Source: Spirochaetaceae bacterium (GTDB lineage Bacteria; Spirochaetota; Spirochaetia; DSM-27196; SLST01). From it: a stretch of DNA of 58,732 nt. The position numbers and the translations under genes were made by a program. Where the stretch lies: positions 1 to 58,732 of the forward strand of contig SKQU01000259.1 of assembly GCA_007118855.1 (NCBI GenBank), in the 5' to 3' direction. The stretch's first letter is position 1; each line of letters opens with the position of its first letter. Of this stretch, positions 40,990 through 49,306 are shown one piece after another. A model generated the notes under the pieces. The model saw nothing but the letters and a program-made list of their open reading frames with translations. It did no database searches and had not been told where the DNA came from.

Positions 40990-41660
40990 GTCCTTGCTCC
41001 CGACGGACCATGCAGAACCTCCCTGAGGTGAGCGGCGATCTCCTTGTTGCCAGGGGCCGCCTCGAGCGCCGAGCGCAGCACGTCACGAGCCTCATCAACG
41101 CGACCGAGCCGGTAGTAAGACCACCCGAGCGAGTCGAGATAGGCGGGATTCTTCGGCTGGCGTCGGACGGCTCTGCGGCAACAGTCCACCGCACGGCGCG
41201 GGTCGCTACCGGTGTCGGCGAGGATGAACCCCAGAGAGTTCAGCGCATTGCTGTTTTCGGGATCGAGCTCCAACGCACGCTCGAGCTCGGCGACCGCCGC
41301 TTCGGTGTCTTCCTGGGCGTGGAGGACGAACCCGAGCGCGGCGTGGGTGCGGGCGGAATCGAACCCGTCGTCGAGGAGCTTTCGAAACTCGAACTCCGCG
41401 AGCCGGAACCGTCCGGTCACCGAGTAGATGAACCCGAGGATCATCCGACTCTGATAGACGTGGGTGAAGCTCAGCTCGGAGGTGACGACCTGTTCGAGGT
41501 AGAGGAGTGCCTCGTCATGGCGACCGAGGTGGGTATAACAGAGCCCCAGGTAGTAGGATAGCTCCGGATAGTCGGGACTCTCAACATGAGCGTTGAGCAG
41601 ATGCTGGAGCGCGCGCTCATACTGGCCGCGCTTCAGGAGCCGAATGCCCTCGTTCATCAT
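40986..41660 (-). CDS. TPR-repeat protein (PilF-like)
   Basis: A 224-residue protein made almost entirely of about five to six TPRs (LLKRGQYERALQHLLNAHVESPDYPELSYYLGLCY; ALELDPENSNALNSLGFILADTGS). No signal peptide is evident. TPR proteins of this type act as scaffolds; no specific partner can be named. It overlaps the NHL/VWA gene by 4 bp, which itself has TPRs, so the two may form a complex. Confidence 0.8.
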   Translation of the reverse strand: MMNEGIRLLKRGQYERALQHLLNAHVESPDYPELSYYLGLCYTHLGRHDEALLYLEQVVTSELSFTHVYQSRMILGFIYSVTGRFRLAEFEFRKLLDDGFDSARTHAALGFVLHAQEDTEAAVAELERALELDPENSNALNSLGFILADTGSDPRRAVDCCRRAVRRQPKNPAYLDSLGWSYYRLGRVDEARDVLRSALEAAPGNKEIAAHLREVLHGPSGART

Positions 41661-41666
41661 TGGTGA

Positions 41667-42416
41667 TTATATACCCTTTGCAACGAAATCGGCAGACTGG
41701 TACGCCTCGTCCTCGTGGTGATCAACCGGATTGAGGTAGATAGGGCTCACCGACACTGCGCCCTCCGCAACTGCGGTCCAGTCGCTGCCTTCCTCCATCG
41801 GCGTTTCTACCGGATGCCCGTTCAGAAAATAGTAGCGGTCGCCGCGAGGCGACTGGAACTCTTCCAGCTGGTCATGGTACATCCGCCAGCTCGGATAGGT
41901 GATCCGTACGGGCAGTCTGTCCGAATCGATGTTGGGGCCGTTGATGTTGATCAGGTGGCGAGGGTTCCACAGCGTCACAAGCTGGTCGATCGTGCGTGCT
42001 ACGAACCGGGAGAGCGGCTCCAGGTGAAACGGCGGTCGATACGAGTTGATGCTCACCGCGATACCCGGTACGCCCATGAAGGCCGCCTGCCGCGCGGCCG
42101 CAACGGTACCGGAGAAGATGATGTCTGTTCCAAGGTTCGGTCCGATGTTGATCCCTGAGACCACGACATCGGGCTTCTCCTCCATGATCCCGAGCATGCC
42201 CACGATCACACAGTCGGCCGGCGTTCCGCTCGAGGCGAAGATCCGGGGGCCGAGCTGCCTGCATCGGATCGGGTCGTGCACGGTAATCGAATGAGACTGG
42301 GCGCTGCGTTCGCCGTCCGGCGCGATGATCCAGATCTCGTGCTCTGCAAGCGTTTCCTGGAGCGCGAGCAATCCGGCACTTTCGATTCCGTCGTCGTTGG
42401 TCAGCAAGACCCTCAC
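41667..42416 (-). CDS. surE: 5'/3'-nucleotidase SurE
   Basis: A 249-residue metal-dependent nucleoside monophosphatase. The metal site is in MRVLLTNDDGIESAGLLAL; further motifs are APDGERSAQSHSITV, GTPADCVIVG, VSGINIGPNLGTDIIFSGTV and AARQAAFMGVPGIAVS. Cytosolic nucleotide salvage or stress-survival role. It overlaps the GHMP kinase gene by 4 bp. Confidence 0.96.
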   Translation of the reverse strand: MRVLLTNDDGIESAGLLALQETLAEHEIWIIAPDGERSAQSHSITVHDPIRCRQLGPRIFASSGTPADCVIVGMLGIMEEKPDVVVSGINIGPNLGTDIIFSGTVAAARQAAFMGVPGIAVSINSYRPPFHLEPLSRFVARTIDQLVTLWNPRHLININGPNIDSDRLPVRITYPSWRMYHDQLEEFQSPRGDRYYFLNGHPVETPMEEGSDWTAVAEGAVSVSPIYLNPVDHHEDEAYQSADFVAKGI

Positions 42417-43570
42417 GGACCCTCCCGGTAGTCAACGCGCACCCCGTCGTCGGGAGCGCAGGCCAGTACGGTCGGATGAAACCCGAAGATCCGCTCGTAC
42501 TGATGCAGCAGATCCGCCAGCCCGTCATTGGTGTCGGCTCGGCCGAACACCAATGCGCAGGTCCCCGAGGAGCCCCCGGCCAGACGCGCGCCGTACACCC
42601 CGCGGACCGTCAGTGCGTGCTTCACCAACCAGTCTACCTCCGGCGTGGTGCCTTCGTACAGGTCACGAAGGCTCTCGTGGCTCTCGGTCAGCAGCTTCCC
42701 TATCCGATCGAGGTCGCCGCGCACCATCGCCGAACGGCAGCTGAGCACGCGCTCGTTCTCGGCCACGATGTGCAGACAGTACCGTCGGGCGCTCTCGGGA
42801 ACGCGCCCGATACTCGAGGCGATCTCGTCGAGGGTGAAGTCCTGGAAGCTGCACCCGTTCCCGTATCCCGACAGGAGTTCGAGGCACCGGTCGCACTCGA
42901 TCTGGCGCAGCGCTTCTTCCTTCGCCGACAGTGCCGAGGGGGCATGCGTGTTGACGCCGAAGAGCGTCACACCGTCGAGAGACGCCTCGACATGCGTCCA
43001 GTCGAGTCGGTGACTGTCGATGAACAGGAAGTGACCACCCCGGGCCACCGCGGAGGTCAGAAAGTCGCCGAAGCCGACGGGAAGACGCTCGTAGGTGCGC
43101 TCCACGTGATATCCCACCTGCGCCGCCTCGATTTCGTCGATCGGTGTCCCGTACAGCCGCGAGAGCGCGTATGCGAGCGCCACGCCTATGGCCTGGGAGC
43201 TCGCGAGACCGATGCCTGTGGGAATTTCACTGGTCACCGTGACATTGACGCCGCGTACCCGCGAGCCCAGCGTCTGCAGACGACTGACCACGCCCTTGGT
43301 CAGCCCGGCAAACCGATCCTCCGGACGATACTTCAGAGCGGAGGCGCTCGTGCGTCTGCGCTCGTTCAGATCGGGAGCGTAGAAGCGAATCGAGCCGTCG
43401 TCGCGCAGTGATGCCGCGACCGAGGCGCGCTTGTTCATCGCGAACAGGAGCAGATATCCATCCGTCGACTCGGTGTGCGCCCCTATGAAATTTACGACCC
43501 CGGGGGCTGAGGTCACGATCGCTGGCTTTTCACCGTACTCCGCCTCGTGCAGCGACACGACATCGCTCAT
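42413..43570 (-). CDS. GHMP kinase, galactokinase-like with altered sugar motif
   Basis: A 385-residue GHMP-family small-molecule kinase. The ATP-binding motif is IPTGIGLASSQAIGVALAYA, and GVYGARLAGGSSGTCALVF is the usual third motif. The galactokinase N-terminal signature (GRxNLIGEHTDY) reads APGVVNFIGAHTESTDGY: the Arg, the sugar-contacting Glu and the Tyr are changed. The catalytic Asp region (GIMDQ) reads GFGDF. Sugar phosphorylation is likely but galactose may not be the substrate. ATG 43570 has AGGAG 5 nt upstream. It leads the eight-gene run to aat and has its own strong promoter. Confidence 0.85.
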   Translation of the reverse strand: MSDVVSLHEAEYGEKPAIVTSAPGVVNFIGAHTESTDGYLLLFAMNKRASVAASLRDDGSIRFYAPDLNERRRTSASALKYRPEDRFAGLTKGVVSRLQTLGSRVRGVNVTVTSEIPTGIGLASSQAIGVALAYALSRLYGTPIDEIEAAQVGYHVERTYERLPVGFGDFLTSAVARGGHFLFIDSHRLDWTHVEASLDGVTLFGVNTHAPSALSAKEEALRQIECDRCLELLSGYGNGCSFQDFTLDEIASSIGRVPESARRYCLHIVAENERVLSCRSAMVRGDLDRIGKLLTESHESLRDLYEGTTPEVDWLVKHALTVRGVYGARLAGGSSGTCALVFGRADTNDGLADLLHQYERIFGFHPTVLACAPDDGVRVDYREGP

Positions 43571-43589
43571 AGTTCTCCTCGCCGCAAGC

Positions 43590-43617
43590 ATTATAGCTTG
43601 AAAACGCCGCCATGCAA
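43590..43617 (-). promoter_or_regulatory. sigma-70 promoter of the GHMP kinase-surE-...-clpS-clpA-aat run
   Basis: Minus strand TTGCAT, 16-bp spacer, consensus TATAAT; leader of about 13 nt with AGGAG. Another TTGACA lies farther upstream with no matched -10. Confidence 0.7.
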
Positions 43618-43669
43618 TCGCTTCGCATGTCAATTTTCTCCACAGATCGCCGATCGCAGGCGGTTTTGG

Positions 43670-43675
43670 TACTAT
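43670..43675 (+). promoter_or_regulatory. extended -10 element of lnt copy 1 (leaderless type)
   Basis: TTTTGG-TACTAT, an extended -10 (TGG before the hexamer) ending 6 nt before the GTG start. No -35 is recognisable. It would give a leaderless lnt message. Confidence 0.45.
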
Positions 43676-43681
43676 GAGGTC

Positions 43682-45289
43682 GTGCTGACCCGAACGACGA
43701 TACTCACATTGCTGTCGGCCATACTCTTCCCGCTCGCGCTGCCGAACGAGCTGTTTGCCTTCGGAAACCCGTTGATCGGGCTCGTCGCGCTCGCACCCTA
43801 CTACCTCGCGATCCGCGACACCAAGAACCCGAGAACGGCTGCACGGCTCGGCGCGCTGTTCGGAGCGGTGTCAACGTTGCTGGGTAACTACTGGCTGATG
43901 TTCTTCGGCGAGTTCTCGGTCTGGACGATCGGCGGCACCACGATCGGGTACGTAGCCTACAACTACGTCCTCGCCGGATTCCTCTGGCGCGCAACGCGTG
44001 AGCCGCTGACCGTTCGACCCGTACTCTTCGCCCTCGTGTGGACCGTCTACGAGTACCTGAAGAGCATTGGCTTTCTCGCCTATCCGTGGGGACTCGCCGC
44101 GTATCCGTTCAGCGAGCTGGCGGTCTTCACCCAGATCGTCGACGTGACCGGTGTCTGGGGACTGAGTTTCCTTGCGGTCTACGCGAACACCGCTGCGGCA
44201 GAAATCCTGTGTCCCTCCGCAGACGCCGCTCTTCAGACCAACGCCGCAGCGCCACGGGACGTTACGCCGCGCGCGGCCGCGCACCTCGCGATGGTGGCGG
44301 TTCTCGTGACGGGGATCGGCGGGTACGGCCTCGTTCGGCTCCACACACCGATTCCCGTTCGCACGACGCTCGAACTGATGCTCGTCCAACAGAACGCGGA
44401 TGCGTGGAACACACGGGACATCGCGCGTCCGCTCCTCATCACGCAAAGAGAGACGGAGAACGCTCTTGCCGCGGTCGAGCAGGAGCCGGACCTGATCGTC
44501 TGGAGCGAGACGAGCCTGCGATACATCTACGAGTCGGAGGGCGGCTGGTACGCGAGAAACCCTCCCGAACGTCCCTTCCTCGACTTCATTGCCGACCTGC
44601 CCGCTCCGCTGATGACCGGCAGCCCCATGCAGAGCAGCGAAGAGGACTTTGCCATTTACAACGCGGTGATACTGATCGACCGCGACACCACGGTGCGCCA
44701 GTGGTACGGGAAGCAGCACCTGGTACCGTTCGCGGAGATCATCCCGTTCTGGGACACTCGAGCGGTGCGTCGCTTCTTCGACTACGTGGTGGGGATCGAC
44801 GGCATCTGGACACCGGGGCCCGGTACCCGGCTGTTCTCGCTCACCGCCAGGGACGGCACCGAGGTTGAGATTGCCACCCCCGTCTGCTTCGAGGACGCAT
44901 TCGCCTACCTGAACCGGGCCTTCGTGCTCGCGGGTGCCGATCTCATCGTCAACCTCACGAACAATTCCTGGTCACGCACCAACTCGGCCCAGACACAGCA
45001 CTTCGTGGCCTCACGGTTCCGTGCGATCGAAACTCGCCGGAGCCTGGTTCGATCGACGAACTCCGGCTACACTACGATCATCGACCCCTGGGGACGAACG
45101 GTCGCATCGCGCCCGATGTTCGTCACGACGCATCTGTCGGCCACCGTCCCCGTCTACGCTCCCGAACGGGAGACCGTCTATACGACTTTCGGCGACTGGT
45201 TTCCCCGGTTGGTAGCCGCAGCGCTGACGATTCTCTTCGCCGCGACGTTCCTGCACAAAAAAAAGGGCGCCCGCGGCACCCTTGGTTGA
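43682..45289 (+). CDS. lnt: apolipoprotein N-acyltransferase, copy 1
   Basis: An inner-membrane enzyme that N-acylates diacylglyceryl-lipoproteins. Six to eight membrane helices surround a nitrilase-fold domain with the Glu-Lys-Cys triad in IVWSETSLRY, YGKQHLVPFAEIIPF and TPVCFEDAFAY. About 535 residues from the GTG at 43682; the ORF-track start is in unlikely upstream sequence. GAGG is only 2 nt from the GTG, and an extended -10 ends 6 nt before it, so initiation may be leaderless. The last codons (KKKGARGTLG) are encoded by the rpmE terminator read on the other strand. Confidence 0.92.
   Translation: MLTRTTILTLLSAILFPLALPNELFAFGNPLIGLVALAPYYLAIRDTKNPRTAARLGALFGAVSTLLGNYWLMFFGEFSVWTIGGTTIGYVAYNYVLAGFLWRATREPLTVRPVLFALVWTVYEYLKSIGFLAYPWGLAAYPFSELAVFTQIVDVTGVWGLSFLAVYANTAAAEILCPSADAALQTNAAAPRDVTPRAAAHLAMVAVLVTGIGGYGLVRLHTPIPVRTTLELMLVQQNADAWNTRDIARPLLITQRETENALAAVEQEPDLIVWSETSLRYIYESEGGWYARNPPERPFLDFIADLPAPLMTGSPMQSSEEDFAIYNAVILIDRDTTVRQWYGKQHLVPFAEIIPFWDTRAVRRFFDYVVGIDGIWTPGPGTRLFSLTARDGTEVEIATPVCFEDAFAYLNRAFVLAGADLIVNLTNNSWSRTNSAQTQHFVASRFRAIETRRSLVRSTNSGYTTIIDPWGRTVASRPMFVTTHLSATVPVYAPERETVYTTFGDWFPRLVAAALTILFAATFLHKKKGARGTLG
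45257..45281 (-). terminator. rho-independent terminator of rpmE (inside lnt 3' coding end)
   Basis: Minus strand GGGTGCC-GCG-GGCGCCC then eight Ts. Seven base pairs including one G-T and a 3-nt loop. It lies wholly within the lnt coding sequence on the other strand. Confidence 0.85.
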
Positions 45290-45306
45290 AGTCAGGAGGA
45301 AATGGA

Positions 45307-45558
45307 TCAGCTCTGCGATCTGAGGTTGTACTTCTTGCGAAACCGCTCGACCCGTCCGGTGGTGTCCACGATCTGCTGTTTGCCGGTGTAGAAGGGGTGA
45401 GACGCGCTCGAGATTTCCACCTGGAAGAGCGGGTAGGTCTTGCCCTCGTACTCCACGGTCTCTTTCGTCTCCACCGTCGAACGCGTGAGAAACAGGGTCC
45501 CGGACGCGGCATCCTTGAACACCACTTCCCGGTAGTTCGGATGGATCTCTTTCTTCAT
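45307..45558 (-). CDS. rpmE2: 50S ribosomal protein L31 type B
   Basis: [20 protein letters not shown], then [19 protein letters not shown], then [12 protein letters not shown]. The 83-residue length and the absence of all cysteines identify the zinc-independent (C-minus) L31B form. The ATG at 45558 has GGGAG upstream; the ORF-track extension is not translated. Monocistronic, with its own promoter and terminator. Confidence 0.96.
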   Translation of the reverse strand: MKKEIHPNYREVVFKDAASGTLFLTRSTVETKETVEYEGKTYPLFQVEISSASHPFYTGKQQIVDTTGRVERFRKKYNLRSQS

Positions 45559-45605
45559 GCTCACTCCCAATAGTGCGCTGACGGGGTTGGCCGCCGCAAG
45601 GCAGC

Positions 45606-45634
45606 AAGATACCAAAGCACCGACGCGGTGTCAA
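45606..45634 (-). promoter_or_regulatory. sigma-70 promoter of rpmE
   Basis: Minus strand TTGACA, 17-bp spacer ending TTTGG, TATCTT; leader of about 40 nt. One of the closest consensus matches in the window. Confidence 0.8.
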
Positions 45635-45666
45635 TTCCACGGCTCCGCGACCGGGCGCTGCGGAGG

Positions 45667-47406
45667 CTACTCGACCGACGAGGTATTCATCGAACGGAGG
45701 AAGGCGTCGTTCGTCTTCGTCTTGTTCATCCGGTCCATCAGCAGTTCGATGATCTCCACGTCATCCATCGGGTTGATGACCTTCCTGAGGATCCACATCT
45801 TCTGAAGCTCCTCCTCGGTCAACAAGAGGTCCTCACGCCGTGTCCCGGACTTCTTGATGTTGATAGCCGGGAACAGTCGTCGGTCACTGAGCCGACGGTC
45901 GAGGTTGATCTCCATGTTGCCGGTCCCCTTGAACTCCTCGAAGATCACCTCGTCCATGCGGCTGCCCGTCTCCACGAGTGCGGTCGCGACGATCGTGAGG
46001 CTCCCGCCGTCCTCGATATTCCGGGCGGCGCCGAAGAACCGCTTGGGTTTGTGCAGCGCATTCGAGTCCACACCACCGGAGAGGATCTTCCCGGACGTCG
46101 GAACCGTCTGGTTGTATGCCCGCGCGAGCCTCGTGATCGAGTCGAGCAGGATGACCACATCTTTTCTGTGCTCAACGAGTCGCCGCGCCTTTTCGAGCAC
46201 CATCTCGGCGACCTGCACGTGACGCGTCGCCTGCTCATCAAAGGTCGACGATATGACTTCCGCGTCGACGTTGCGCTCCATATCGGTGACCTCTTCCGGC
46301 CGCTCGTCGATCAGGAGCACGATGAGGTAGACTTCCGGCTGGTTCTCCGTGATCGCGTTCGCAATCTTCTGCAGAATGATCGTCTTCCCCGTCCTCGGAG
46401 GCGAGACGATCAGCCCCCGCTGTCCCTTCCCGATCGGGCAGAAGAGGTTGATCATCCGGGTTGCCGGATCACCGGCTCGGGTTTCCATGTTGAGCCGTTC
46501 ATCGGGGTAGAGCGGAGTCAGGTTCTCGAAGGGGATTCTGCTCTGGGCGACCGACGGGCTGTCAAAGTTGACCGTTTCGACCCTGAGCATCGCGAAGAAC
46601 CGCTCGCCCTCCTTGGGAGGACGGATCTGACCGTATACCGTGTCACCGGTCTTCAGCCCGAACAGGCGTATCTGGCTCGGAGAGATGTAGATGTCGTCAG
46701 GCCCGGAAAGATAGGAGTTCTGCGGGCTTCTCAGGAAGCCGTAACCGTCGGGCAGAATTTCGAGCGAACCGTACGCGTAGATGGTACCGTTGCGCTCGGT
46801 GTGCGCCTTGAGAATCGCGAAGATCACTTCCTGCTTCTTGAGCGCAAGCAGGTTCTCCTGGCTGATACCCAACCGTGTCGCGATCCCCCGCAGGTCACGC
46901 ATGTTCATGCGGGTGAGCTCATTGATGCTCAGCGACTTGTCGCTGCCGTTCTTGCCGTGATCACGACCGACGTAGTCGTTCTGAGGCCGGGAAACCGGCT
47001 CATTCGTCGGCGAATCGTCACGCCGGTTTCCCCGGTTCGAGCGTCTGCGCTTTCCGCCGGAAGCCCCGCGCGAACGCTCCTCCGAACTGCTCTCATCTGC
47101 GCGGGCCGCGTCGTTCTCATCAGGAGTCGCGTCCGCGCCGGGTTCGGACGAGTGCTCCTCGACCGAATCGGGTGCTCCGGCGGATGAATCGCCGTCCGAA
47201 CGATCGTCGGAATCCTGATCCTTGAGCAGCTGCACGCGGACGTTCTTCTTCCGGGCGACGATCTTCCGGCCGGTGCCCTTCGAGGGCTTCTCGGAATCGC
47301 CGTTCTTGCTCGTGTCGCTCCCGCCGGTCTCTTCGTTCGACACGTTTTCGTCGGAATCCAGTCCAAGCGAAGGGTGGTCGTCTGAGGGTGTCACTGAATA
47401 CTCCAT
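45667..47406 (-). CDS. rho: transcription termination factor Rho with disordered N-terminal insert
   Basis: A hexameric RNA helicase ending untranslated transcripts. The C-terminal 420 residues are canonical: RNA-binding [19 protein letters not shown], Walker [34 protein letters not shown] and [11 protein letters not shown]. The N-terminal about 155 residues are a Ser/Asp/Glu/Arg-rich low-complexity region before the Rho N-domain ([20 protein letters not shown]). The start is uncertain: ATG 47406 (chosen), ATG 47499 or GTG 47394; none has a good Shine-Dalgarno. An 8-codon ORF with a strong ribosome-binding site overlaps 47406. Confidence 0.93.
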   Translation of the reverse strand: MEYSVTPSDDHPSLGLDSDENVSNEETGGSDTSKNGDSEKPSKGTGRKIVARKKNVRVQLLKDQDSDDRSDGDSSAGAPDSVEEHSSEPGADATPDENDAARADESSSEERSRGASGGKRRRSNRGNRRDDSPTNEPVSRPQNDYVGRDHGKNGSDKSLSINELTRMNMRDLRGIATRLGISQENLLALKKQEVIFAILKAHTERNGTIYAYGSLEILPDGYGFLRSPQNSYLSGPDDIYISPSQIRLFGLKTGDTVYGQIRPPKEGERFFAMLRVETVNFDSPSVAQSRIPFENLTPLYPDERLNMETRAGDPATRMINLFCPIGKGQRGLIVSPPRTGKTIILQKIANAITENQPEVYLIVLLIDERPEEVTDMERNVDAEVISSTFDEQATRHVQVAEMVLEKARRLVEHRKDVVILLDSITRLARAYNQTVPTSGKILSGGVDSNALHKPKRFFGAARNIEDGGSLTIVATALVETGSRMDEVIFEEFKGTGNMEINLDRRLSDRRLFPAINIKKSGTRREDLLLTEEELQKMWILRKVINPMDDVEIIELLMDRMNKTKTNDAFLRSMNTSSVE

Positions 47407-47417
47407 CGTAAGGTCAT
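47391..47417 (-). CDS. possible 8-codon upstream ORF overlapping the rho start
   Basis: Reads MTLRWSIQ then TGA. GAGGAG lies 9 nt upstream of its ATG, a better ribosome-binding site than any of the rho start candidates has. Its stop overlaps the rho-frame codon GTG as GTGA, the typical geometry of translational coupling. It may be chance; only the sequence pattern supports it. Confidence 0.3.
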   Translation of the reverse strand: MTLRWSIQ

Positions 47418-47519
47418 CGGGGTGGTCTCCTCGTCGCCTGCACCGGCGATTGAGATCCGAATTGAAGCGCCCGAAAGCGATTGCAGTCCTCGCTTTCATG
47501 GTGACTGGTAATACGGAAA

Positions 47520-47559
47520 CCTGAGGCAGATACCAGAAATATAGTCAGCGCACCTCAGG
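47520..47559 (-). repeat. inverted repeat CCTGAGG/CCTCAGG around the rho -10 element
   Basis: Perfect 7-bp arms at 47520-47526 and 47553-47559 flank TATATT, separated by 26 bp. One arm is in the promoter spacer and the other in the early leader, so it can act only at DNA level, for instance as an operator. Confidence 0.5.
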
Positions 47560-47566
47560 CTGTCAA
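47538..47566 (-). promoter_or_regulatory. sigma-70 promoter of rho
   Basis: Minus strand TTGACA, 17-bp spacer, TATATT. Its -35 overlaps the end of pncC. Transcription is predicted near 47531, giving a leader of about 125 nt to the ATG at 47406, long enough for Rho autoregulation as known in other bacteria. Confidence 0.82.
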
Positions 47567-48099
47567 CCCGGACCGGACAAGGCCCGTGCCGCGAGTACGT
47601 GCCCAATGAGCCGGAGGCTCTCCTGAACCGCCATCATCCGCACGCTCCGCCGGTTCCCGGAGAACCGGAAGCTCCGACACACCGGCGCCGTCCAACCGGT
47701 CACGCAGCAGATCCAGACCGTGCCGACGGGCTTTTCCTCGGTGCCTCCGTCCGGTCCGGCAATGCCGGACACCGACAGCCCCACCTCGGCACCGCTGCGA
47801 CGGCGTACGCCCTCCGCCATCTCGACTGCGACGGGCTCGCTGACCGCGCCGTGCGCCTCCAACGTCTCGCGCAGGACCCCAAGCATCGAAACTTTTGCCT
47901 CGTTCGAGTACGAGACGACCGATCCCCAGAACACCGCCGAGCTTCCCGGAATATCCGTGATCCTCGCGCCGAGCAGGCCGCCGGTGCAGCTCTCGGCGAG
48001 CGCGATGCGGCACCCCCTGTCCCGGGCATCCCGGACGACAAGCTCGGCCAGGGCCTCACCGCGCACCTTTGTCGGCGCTACCGAAGAGTCATCGACCAC
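47563..48099 (-). CDS. pncC: nicotinamide-nucleotide amidase (CinA C-terminal domain family)
   Basis: Deamidates NMN to NaMN in pyridine-nucleotide recycling. The family motifs ALAESCTGGLLGARITDIPGSS, VVSYSNEAKVSMLGV, AVEMAEGVRRRSGA and VSGIAGPDGGTEEKPVG are present. It lacks the N-terminal molybdopterin-like half of full CinA. The start is placed at the GTG 48099 (VVDDSS), 13 bp after the bactofilin stop; the longer ORF would overlap the bactofilin. Last gene of the rpsT operon. Confidence 0.92.
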   Translation of the reverse strand: MVDDSSVAPTKVRGEALAELVVRDARDRGCRIALAESCTGGLLGARITDIPGSSAVFWGSVVSYSNEAKVSMLGVLRETLEAHGAVSEPVAVEMAEGVRRRSGAEVGLSVSGIAGPDGGTEEKPVGTVWICCVTGWTAPVCRSFRFSGNRRSVRMMAVQESLRLIGHVLAARALSGPG

Positions 48100-48112
48100 C
48101 GTTCCGCGGCGA

Positions 48113-48535
48113 TCACGCTCTCTGGACAGACTCGCGCACCTGGTCGATCGGGGCGGCGAAAACGTCAAGCTGATCCGCATCGCGGATCATCTCACACTTG
48201 CCCTCGAACACCACGCCGTCGGCGACCCGGAACCTGGCGGTTCGCACGTTGCCGTAGATCCGGCCGGTCTCAAGGATCTCCAGCCGATGCGTCGCCTCGA
48301 TATTGCCGTGTACCGTTCCGGCGACGATGATATCGCGGGCCTTGATGTCGGCCCGAATCTCAGCACCGTCACGGATATACAGGTAGCCCTCGGCGATGAT
48401 CTTCCCCTCGAACTTGCCGGAGATCTCCACACTCTCACGGAATCGCAGCGTACCGCGCAGCGCGGTATCCGTCCCGAGCCGTGTCAGGATCCGCGGCGTC
48501 TCGCTCGCCTCGGGTCGTCGTGACGCGCGCGCCAT
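48113..48535 (-). CDS. bactofilin, copy 1
   Basis: A 140-residue polymer-forming cytoskeletal protein. The central right-handed beta-helix shows the regular hydrophobic repeat: LRGTLRFRESVEISGKFEGKI, then GYLYIRDGAEIRADIKARDI, then IVAGTVHGNIEATHRLEILE. The short basic N-terminus (MARASRRPEASETPR) is typical. Bactofilins self-assemble without nucleotide and position wall enzymes. Its ATG follows the response-regulator stop directly (TAGATG). Confidence 0.92.
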   Translation of the reverse strand: MARASRRPEASETPRILTRLGTDTALRGTLRFRESVEISGKFEGKIIAEGYLYIRDGAEIRADIKARDIIVAGTVHGNIEATHRLEILETGRIYGNVRTARFRVADGVVFEGKCEMIRDADQLDVFAAPIDQVRESVQRA

Positions 48536-49273
48536 CTATGCATTCCCCCCGCCGATCGCATCGGCATTCGCCTTCAGATTCCGCAGGTGCTGCTCGTACT
48601 TCTCCTCCAGGTCGTCGAGCGTTACCTCACCCTCGCGGATTTCGTCTCCCCGCCGTTTCAGGTCGCGGATCTCGTGCTCAAGGCCCTCGAGCGTCGCGAG
48701 CGTCTGGGTCACCTCCTGCTGAGCGAGCTTCACGAAGCTCTCCACGGAATCGGAATCACGGGAGTCGAGGGAGGCGGCCGCCTCGCGGATGTGCAGCATC
48801 GGTTCCTTCAGATGACGGGTGAAGTACACAAGACTGTTGTTCAGCGACTCGATCAGGGCAATCCGTCGTTCGCGCTTGACGACCTGCTGGCTCAACTCAT
48901 GGTTGCGCAACACCGCCTTGATTCTGGCAAGCACCTCCGAGAAGTTGAACGGCTTGGTGATATAGTCTTCCACACCGAGCTCGAACCCTTCTATCTTGTC
49001 CTTCACGTCATCCATGGCGGAGAACATGATAATCGGGATCCCCGCGTATTCGGCATACTGCTCATCCTGCTTGAGGATCCTGGTTACATCCCAGCCGGAG
49101 AGCTTCGGCATGATGTTGTCCAGGACAATCAGGTCCGGATCATGCTCCCGCACCGCAAAGAGCGCTTCCTCGCCGTCGGACGCTCTGGCAACTTCAAAAC
49201 CCAACTTGGTGAGCATGACCTCGAAGAAATCAAGGTTGATCTGCTCATCGTCTACGATCAGGATCTTCGACAT
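48536..49273 (-). CDS. response regulator receiver with C-terminal coiled-coil/DHp-like region
   Basis: Residues 1-120 are a complete receiver domain: KILIVDDEQIN (acidic pair), phosphorylation Asp in LIVLDNIMPKLSGWD, Thr/Ser position IIMFSAMDD and Lys in DYITKPFNF. Residues 125-240 are helical and include NSLVYFTRHLKEPMLHIREA, which resembles the H-box of histidine-kinase DHp domains (HELRTPLxxI). No ATPase domain follows. It has no DNA-binding domain, so output is probably by protein contact, possibly with the bactofilin encoded immediately downstream. The HK that phosphorylates it is not in the window. Confidence 0.85.
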   Translation of the reverse strand: MSKILIVDDEQINLDFFEVMLTKLGFEVARASDGEEALFAVREHDPDLIVLDNIMPKLSGWDVTRILKQDEQYAEYAGIPIIMFSAMDDVKDKIEGFELGVEDYITKPFNFSEVLARIKAVLRNHELSQQVVKRERRIALIESLNNSLVYFTRHLKEPMLHIREAAASLDSRDSDSVESFVKLAQQEVTQTLATLEGLEHEIRDLKRRGDEIREGEVTLDDLEEKYEQHLRNLKANADAIGGGNA

Positions 49274-49306
49274 CTCTCGCCTCGTCTTTGGTCTCCCGAC
49301 ATTCTG

